From Bacteroidota bacterium (GTDB lineage: Bacteria; Bacteroidota; Bacteroidia; Bacteroidales; JAAUTT01): DNA of 64,000 nucleotides. Under the pieces are notes generated by a model that saw only the letters and a list, made by a program, of their open reading frames with translations, was not told the DNA's origin and ran no database searches. Position 1 is the stretch's first letter. Every line of letters begins with the position of its first letter. The DNA lies in NCBI GenBank assembly GCA_030706405.1, contig JAUZOO010000011.1:1-64000 (forward strand). Reading direction: 5' to 3'. Of the stretch, positions 60,921 through 64,000 are shown piece after piece. Made by a program: the position numbers and the translations under genes.

Positions 60921-60947
60921 CCCACCTTTATTTTAAAATCAGAGCAA

Positions 60948-62294
60948 ATGGAAATTACGATGTTAACTGCCATCTCGCCAATTGACGGCAGATACCGTTC
61001 GAAAGTGGACGAACTGGCTGTTTATTTTTCGGAGTACGCATTGATACGCTACCGTGTTTTTGTTGAAATAGAATACTTTATCGCCCTTATAGATCTGCCT
61101 CTACCTCAATTAAGAGGCATCGACAAAAATATCCCGGAGAAACTCCGCGATATTTATAGAAATTTCAGCATTGAAGATGCTCAACGCATTAAAGATATCG
61201 AAGGTATTACCAATCATGATGTTAAAGCTGTCGAATACTTCATCAAAGAAAAATTTGACGCGTTACAACTCGCCCCATATAAGGAATTTATCCATTTTGG
61301 GCTTACTTCGCAAGACATCAACAACACTGCTGTGCCTTATTCACTCAAGGTTTCGGTTAAAGAAGCTTACATTCCGGTTTTAGAAGAAGTCATCGATAAA
61401 CTCGATAAATTATCGACCGAATGGCAAAATATTTCAATGCTGGCCCATACTCACGGACAACCGGCCTCTCCCACCAAACTGGGCAAAGAAATATTTGTTT
61501 TTGTTGAGCGTCTTAAAGTTCAGCTAAACCAACTGCAATCGGTTCCTTATTCCGCTAAATTCGGAGGCGCTACCGGTAATTTCAATGCACACACCGTGGC
61601 TTACCCCGATATTGATTGGGTTGCTTTTGGCAATGCCTTTGTGAACGGAAGCCTTGGCCTCGAACGGAGTCAGACAACCACCCAAATTGAGCATTACGAC
61701 AACATGGCTGCATTATTCGATGCCATGAAGCGTATCAACAGCATACTCGTAGATTTATCGCGCGATGTATGGACGTATGTTTCAATGGAATATTTTAAGC
61801 AACGCATCAAAAAGAACGAAGTTGGTTCTTCGGCTATGCCTCACAAAGTAAATCCCATCGACTTTGAAAATTCCGAAGGAAACCTGGGTATGGCAAATGC
61901 TATTTTCGAACATCTGGCGGCTAAACTTCCCATCTCCCGTCTGCAGCGCGACCTCACCGATTCGACTGTAATGCGGAACATTGGTGTCCCCATTGGTCAC
62001 AGCCTCATCGCATTCAAATCGTTACTCAAAGGATTAGACAAGCTTATCGTAAACATCGACGCCATTAATCACGATTTGGAGGCCAACTGGAGCGTTGTTG
62101 CCGAAGGCATTCAAACCATCCTGCGTCGCGAAGGTTATCCCAATCCTTACGAAGCCCTAAAAGAACTTACCCGTACCAATCAACGGATTACAGCGCCGGT
62201 AATTGCTGAATTTATTGCAGGGTTAAACGTGAGCGAAGCTGTAAAACAAGAGCTTTTAAAAATTACACCTCATTCTTATACTGGCATTTACTAG
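60948..62294 (+). CDS. purB: Adenylosuccinate lyase
   Basis: 448 residues from the ATG at 60948. The frame continues upstream to 60840, but that would run through the promoter and into mqnA, so the start MEITMLTAISPIDGRY is used. The fumarase-superfamily signature SSAMPHKVNPIDFEN is intact, as are the HDVKAVEYFI and TSQDINN segments. It acts twice: in purine synthesis (SAICAR to AICAR) and in AMP synthesis. Confidence 0.95.
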   Translation: MEITMLTAISPIDGRYRSKVDELAVYFSEYALIRYRVFVEIEYFIALIDLPLPQLRGIDKNIPEKLRDIYRNFSIEDAQRIKDIEGITNHDVKAVEYFIKEKFDALQLAPYKEFIHFGLTSQDINNTAVPYSLKVSVKEAYIPVLEEVIDKLDKLSTEWQNISMLAHTHGQPASPTKLGKEIFVFVERLKVQLNQLQSVPYSAKFGGATGNFNAHTVAYPDIDWVAFGNAFVNGSLGLERSQTTTQIEHYDNMAALFDAMKRINSILVDLSRDVWTYVSMEYFKQRIKKNEVGSSAMPHKVNPIDFENSEGNLGMANAIFEHLAAKLPISRLQRDLTDSTVMRNIGVPIGHSLIAFKSLLKGLDKLIVNIDAINHDLEANWSVVAEGIQTILRREGYPNPYEALKELTRTNQRITAPVIAEFIAGLNVSEAVKQELLKITPHSYTGIY

Positions 62295-62314
62295 TTTAAA
62301 GAACAAACCATTAT

Positions 62315-62352
62315 AAAAATGCGCTCATCTCTTCTGAGAAGAACGCATTTTT
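62315..62352 (+). terminator. Intrinsic terminator after purB
   Basis: AAAAATGCG (62315-62323) pairs with CGCATTTTT (62344-62352); an inner CTTCT-G-AGAAG hairpin sits in the loop. Confidence 0.7.
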
Positions 62353-62390
62353 AGTGGAGATAACATGGCAAACAAAACCATTTCACACAC

Positions 62391-64000
62391 ATGAAGCAAT
62401 TTTTCAGGTACGTAATCAAGTTGATTTCTCCTTATAAATGGAATGCAGGATTAAACATTCTTTTTAACATACTCACCAGCATTTTCGGAGTTGTTTCTAT
62501 AGCAATGATCATCCCTTTTCTGAATGTTTTATTCGATAAAAGCCAAAAAGTAGTTGATCCAGTGCATTTTGTATTTAGCATGAAAGGTGTGGAAAACTAT
62601 TTTAAATTTACGCTATCCCATCTAATTGAAAGTCAGGGAAAAGCGTCGGCATTGTTTGCCGTATGTATCTTAGTAATTACCATGATGTTTTTCAAAACAC
62701 TTACGTGGTATCTGGCAAACTATTTTCTTACGCCTTTGCGAAACGGCGTTGTCAGGGACATGCGTAATCAAATTTATTCGAAAATACTGGGTTTACCTTT
62801 GGGATATTTTACCGAAACCCGCAAAGGAGATGTACTTTCAAGAATGACGGGCGATGTACAGGAAATAGAATGGTCCATCATGTCGTCGCTCGAAATGATG
62901 TTCCGGGAACCAATTATGATTATCATCAGTTTAGTTGGTTTGCTTTGGATTAGTCCACAACTAACGTTGTTTGTATTTATACTTCTCCCCGTTGCCGGAA
63001 CTATTATCGGGCTAATTGGTAAAAACCTGCGCAAAACATCCATGAAAGGTCAGATCAAAATGGGCGAAGTAATGTCCACCATTGAAGAAACCCTCAGCGG
63101 ATTGCGCGTGATTAAAGCTTTCAATGCAGAAAAACGAGCCTACGCAACATTCTATCGTCAGAATAACGAATATACCCGGATAGCTAACCGCATTATGAGA
63201 AAACGCTTCCTAGCCTCACCGGTTAGCGAATTTCTTGGAGTAGGCACGCTGGTTATTGTTCTATGGTATGGAGGTAACATGGCACTTGCCGGGAATAAAT
63301 CCATCAGTTCCGAGGCCTTGATTGGTTTTGTGGCTATATTCTCACAAATCATCAATCCTGCCAAAAACTTTACCCAGGCATTTTATAACATCCAAAAAGG
63401 CCGGGCTTCGCTCGACAGGGTGAATGCTATTCTCGATGCGGACGAAAGAATTGTTGAGAAGCCTGATGCTATTGAAGTTAAAAAATTTGGCAAAGAAATT
63501 GAATTCCGTAATGCAAGTTTTGCTTACGAGAACGAAAAAGTCCTGAAAAATATTAACCTGAAAATTGAAAAAGGCAAATCGATAGCCCTGGTTGGCCAAT
63601 CCGGTTCCGGAAAATCGACCCTGGTTGACCTGATTCCTCGTTTTTACGACATTCAGGAAGGTGATATCTTGCTGGACGGCACTTCAATAAAAGACCTTAA
63701 ATTAACCGATCTTCGCGGACTTATGGGCAATGTTAATCAGGAAGCTATTCTGTTTAACGACTCGTTTTATAATAACATTGCTTTTGGGGTTGAAAACACA
63801 ACTCCAGAAGCTGTTGAAGCTGCCGCAAAAGTGGCCAATGCGCACGAATTTATTATCGCAACCGAAAACGGATACGAAACCAACATTGGCGACCGTGGCG
63901 GAAAACTCTCCGGAGGTCAGCGCCAACGTATCAGTATTGCACGTGCAGTGCTCAAAAACCCGCCCATTCTCATCCTCGACGAAGCAACTTCGGCCCTGGA
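62391..64000 (+). CDS. MsbA-like ABC exporter (ATPase/permease), 3' truncated
   Basis: 536 complete codons before the window ends. Residues 1-330 hold six transmembrane helices (for example LNILFNILTSIFGVVSIAMIIPFL, PIMIIISLVGLLWISPQLTLFVF) and long cytoplasmic loops; from about 365 the nucleotide-binding domain begins, with Walker A GQSGSGKST, Q-loop VNQEAILFNDS, signature LSGGQRQRISIARA and Walker B ILILDEATSALD at the edge. It resembles MsbA-type lipid flippases, and lpxB in the same window makes lipid A, but a drug or peptide exporter is possible. The start is the ATG at 62391. Confidence 0.9.
   Translation, partial: MKQFFRYVIKLISPYKWNAGLNILFNILTSIFGVVSIAMIIPFLNVLFDKSQKVVDPVHFVFSMKGVENYFKFTLSHLIESQGKASALFAVCILVITMMFFKTLTWYLANYFLTPLRNGVVRDMRNQIYSKILGLPLGYFTETRKGDVLSRMTGDVQEIEWSIMSSLEMMFREPIMIIISLVGLLWISPQLTLFVFILLPVAGTIIGLIGKNLRKTSMKGQIKMGEVMSTIEETLSGLRVIKAFNAEKRAYATFYRQNNEYTRIANRIMRKRFLASPVSEFLGVGTLVIVLWYGGNMALAGNKSISSEALIGFVAIFSQIINPAKNFTQAFYNIQKGRASLDRVNAILDADERIVEKPDAIEVKKFGKEIEFRNASFAYENEKVLKNINLKIEKGKSIALVGQSGSGKSTLVDLIPRFYDIQEGDILLDGTSIKDLKLTDLRGLMGNVNQEAILFNDSFYNNIAFGVENTTPEAVEAAAKVANAHEFIIATENGYETNIGDRGGKLSGGQRQRISIARAVLKNPPILILDEATSAL

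Noticed and set aside
1-64000. tRNA, rRNA, tmRNA and mobile elements
   Set aside because: No cloverleaf-like stretch, rRNA signature, transposase or terminal inverted repeat was recognised by eye; a dedicated scan could still find a small RNA.

Overview
This 64 kb window looks like a chromosomal segment of a member of the Bacteroidota. The evidence is promoter boxes of the TAnnTTTG type upstream of many genes, almost no Shine-Dalgarno-like spacing, a type IX secretion (T9SS) C-terminal sorting domain, GldF/GldG homologues, an HU-HIG type DNA-binding protein, and an ECF sigma factor followed by a membrane/beta-barrel partner. A futalosine-pathway gene (mqnA) suggests menaquinone is made by that route. 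I cannot assign a genus. There are no rRNA or tRNA genes, insertion sequences, prophage or CRISPR arrays that I can recognise, and nearly all genes are intact. The window cuts a giant surface protein at its left edge and an ABC exporter at its right edge.

Layout. 1-6.4 kb: a repeat-rich T9SS-exported Ig-like protein followed by an OmpA-family barrel protein. 6.4-12.4 kb (minus): a 23S rRNA m5U methyltransferase and a MacAB-like tripartite export operon (ATPase, two permeases, adaptor). 12.5-14.1 kb (minus): two tandem FKBP-type prolyl isomerases ending in a strong terminator. 14.3-22.4 kb: YjjG-like HAD phosphatase, a LysM/periplasmic-binding fusion, a metallophosphoesterase, a YitT protein, CBS, VOC, YaaA, Nudix and a secreted leucine-rich repeat protein. 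22.5-25.7 kb: RhaT and Nramp transporters diverging from a 310 bp intergenic region with repeats, then SmpB. 26-34 kb: Yip1-like protein, MiaA, HU-HIG protein, flavodoxin, SurE, LpxB, a SpoIID-like protein, thiamine pyrophosphokinase and IspE. 34-43.6 kb: DnaB, a barrel/TSP3/EF-hand protein paired with a SPOR-like protein, a LOG-family protein, UvrA and a lytic transglycosylase. 43.8-48.3 kb: ECF sigma factor with a protein carrying both an inner-membrane helix and an outer-membrane barrel, a serpin lipoprotein, and endonuclease III. 48.5-55.5 kb: GldF, GldG, a DUF4340 protein, DnaN, an epsilon-like exonuclease, a superoxide dismutase with an export signal, and a FAH-family hydrolase. 55.5-64 kb: HD-domain protein, pyruvate kinase, a KADSIA-repeat lipoprotein, an NfeD-type membrane protease, MqnA, PurB and an MsbA-like ABC exporter.

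Most genes are core metabolism, replication/repair and envelope maintenance. The parts that deserve attention are regulatory and envelope-related: an exact 22 bp-spaced array of TAATGCGCATTA-like palindromes in front of the HU-HIG gene; the sigma factor/trans-envelope barrel pair with an internally duplicated, truncated segment; a 17 bp-stem hairpin in the divergent sigma-serpin region; the barrel-EF-hand/SPOR pair; and a possible Tat-type export signal on the superoxide dismutase. Hairpin terminators separate most converging gene pairs, so transcription units can be drawn with fair confidence.
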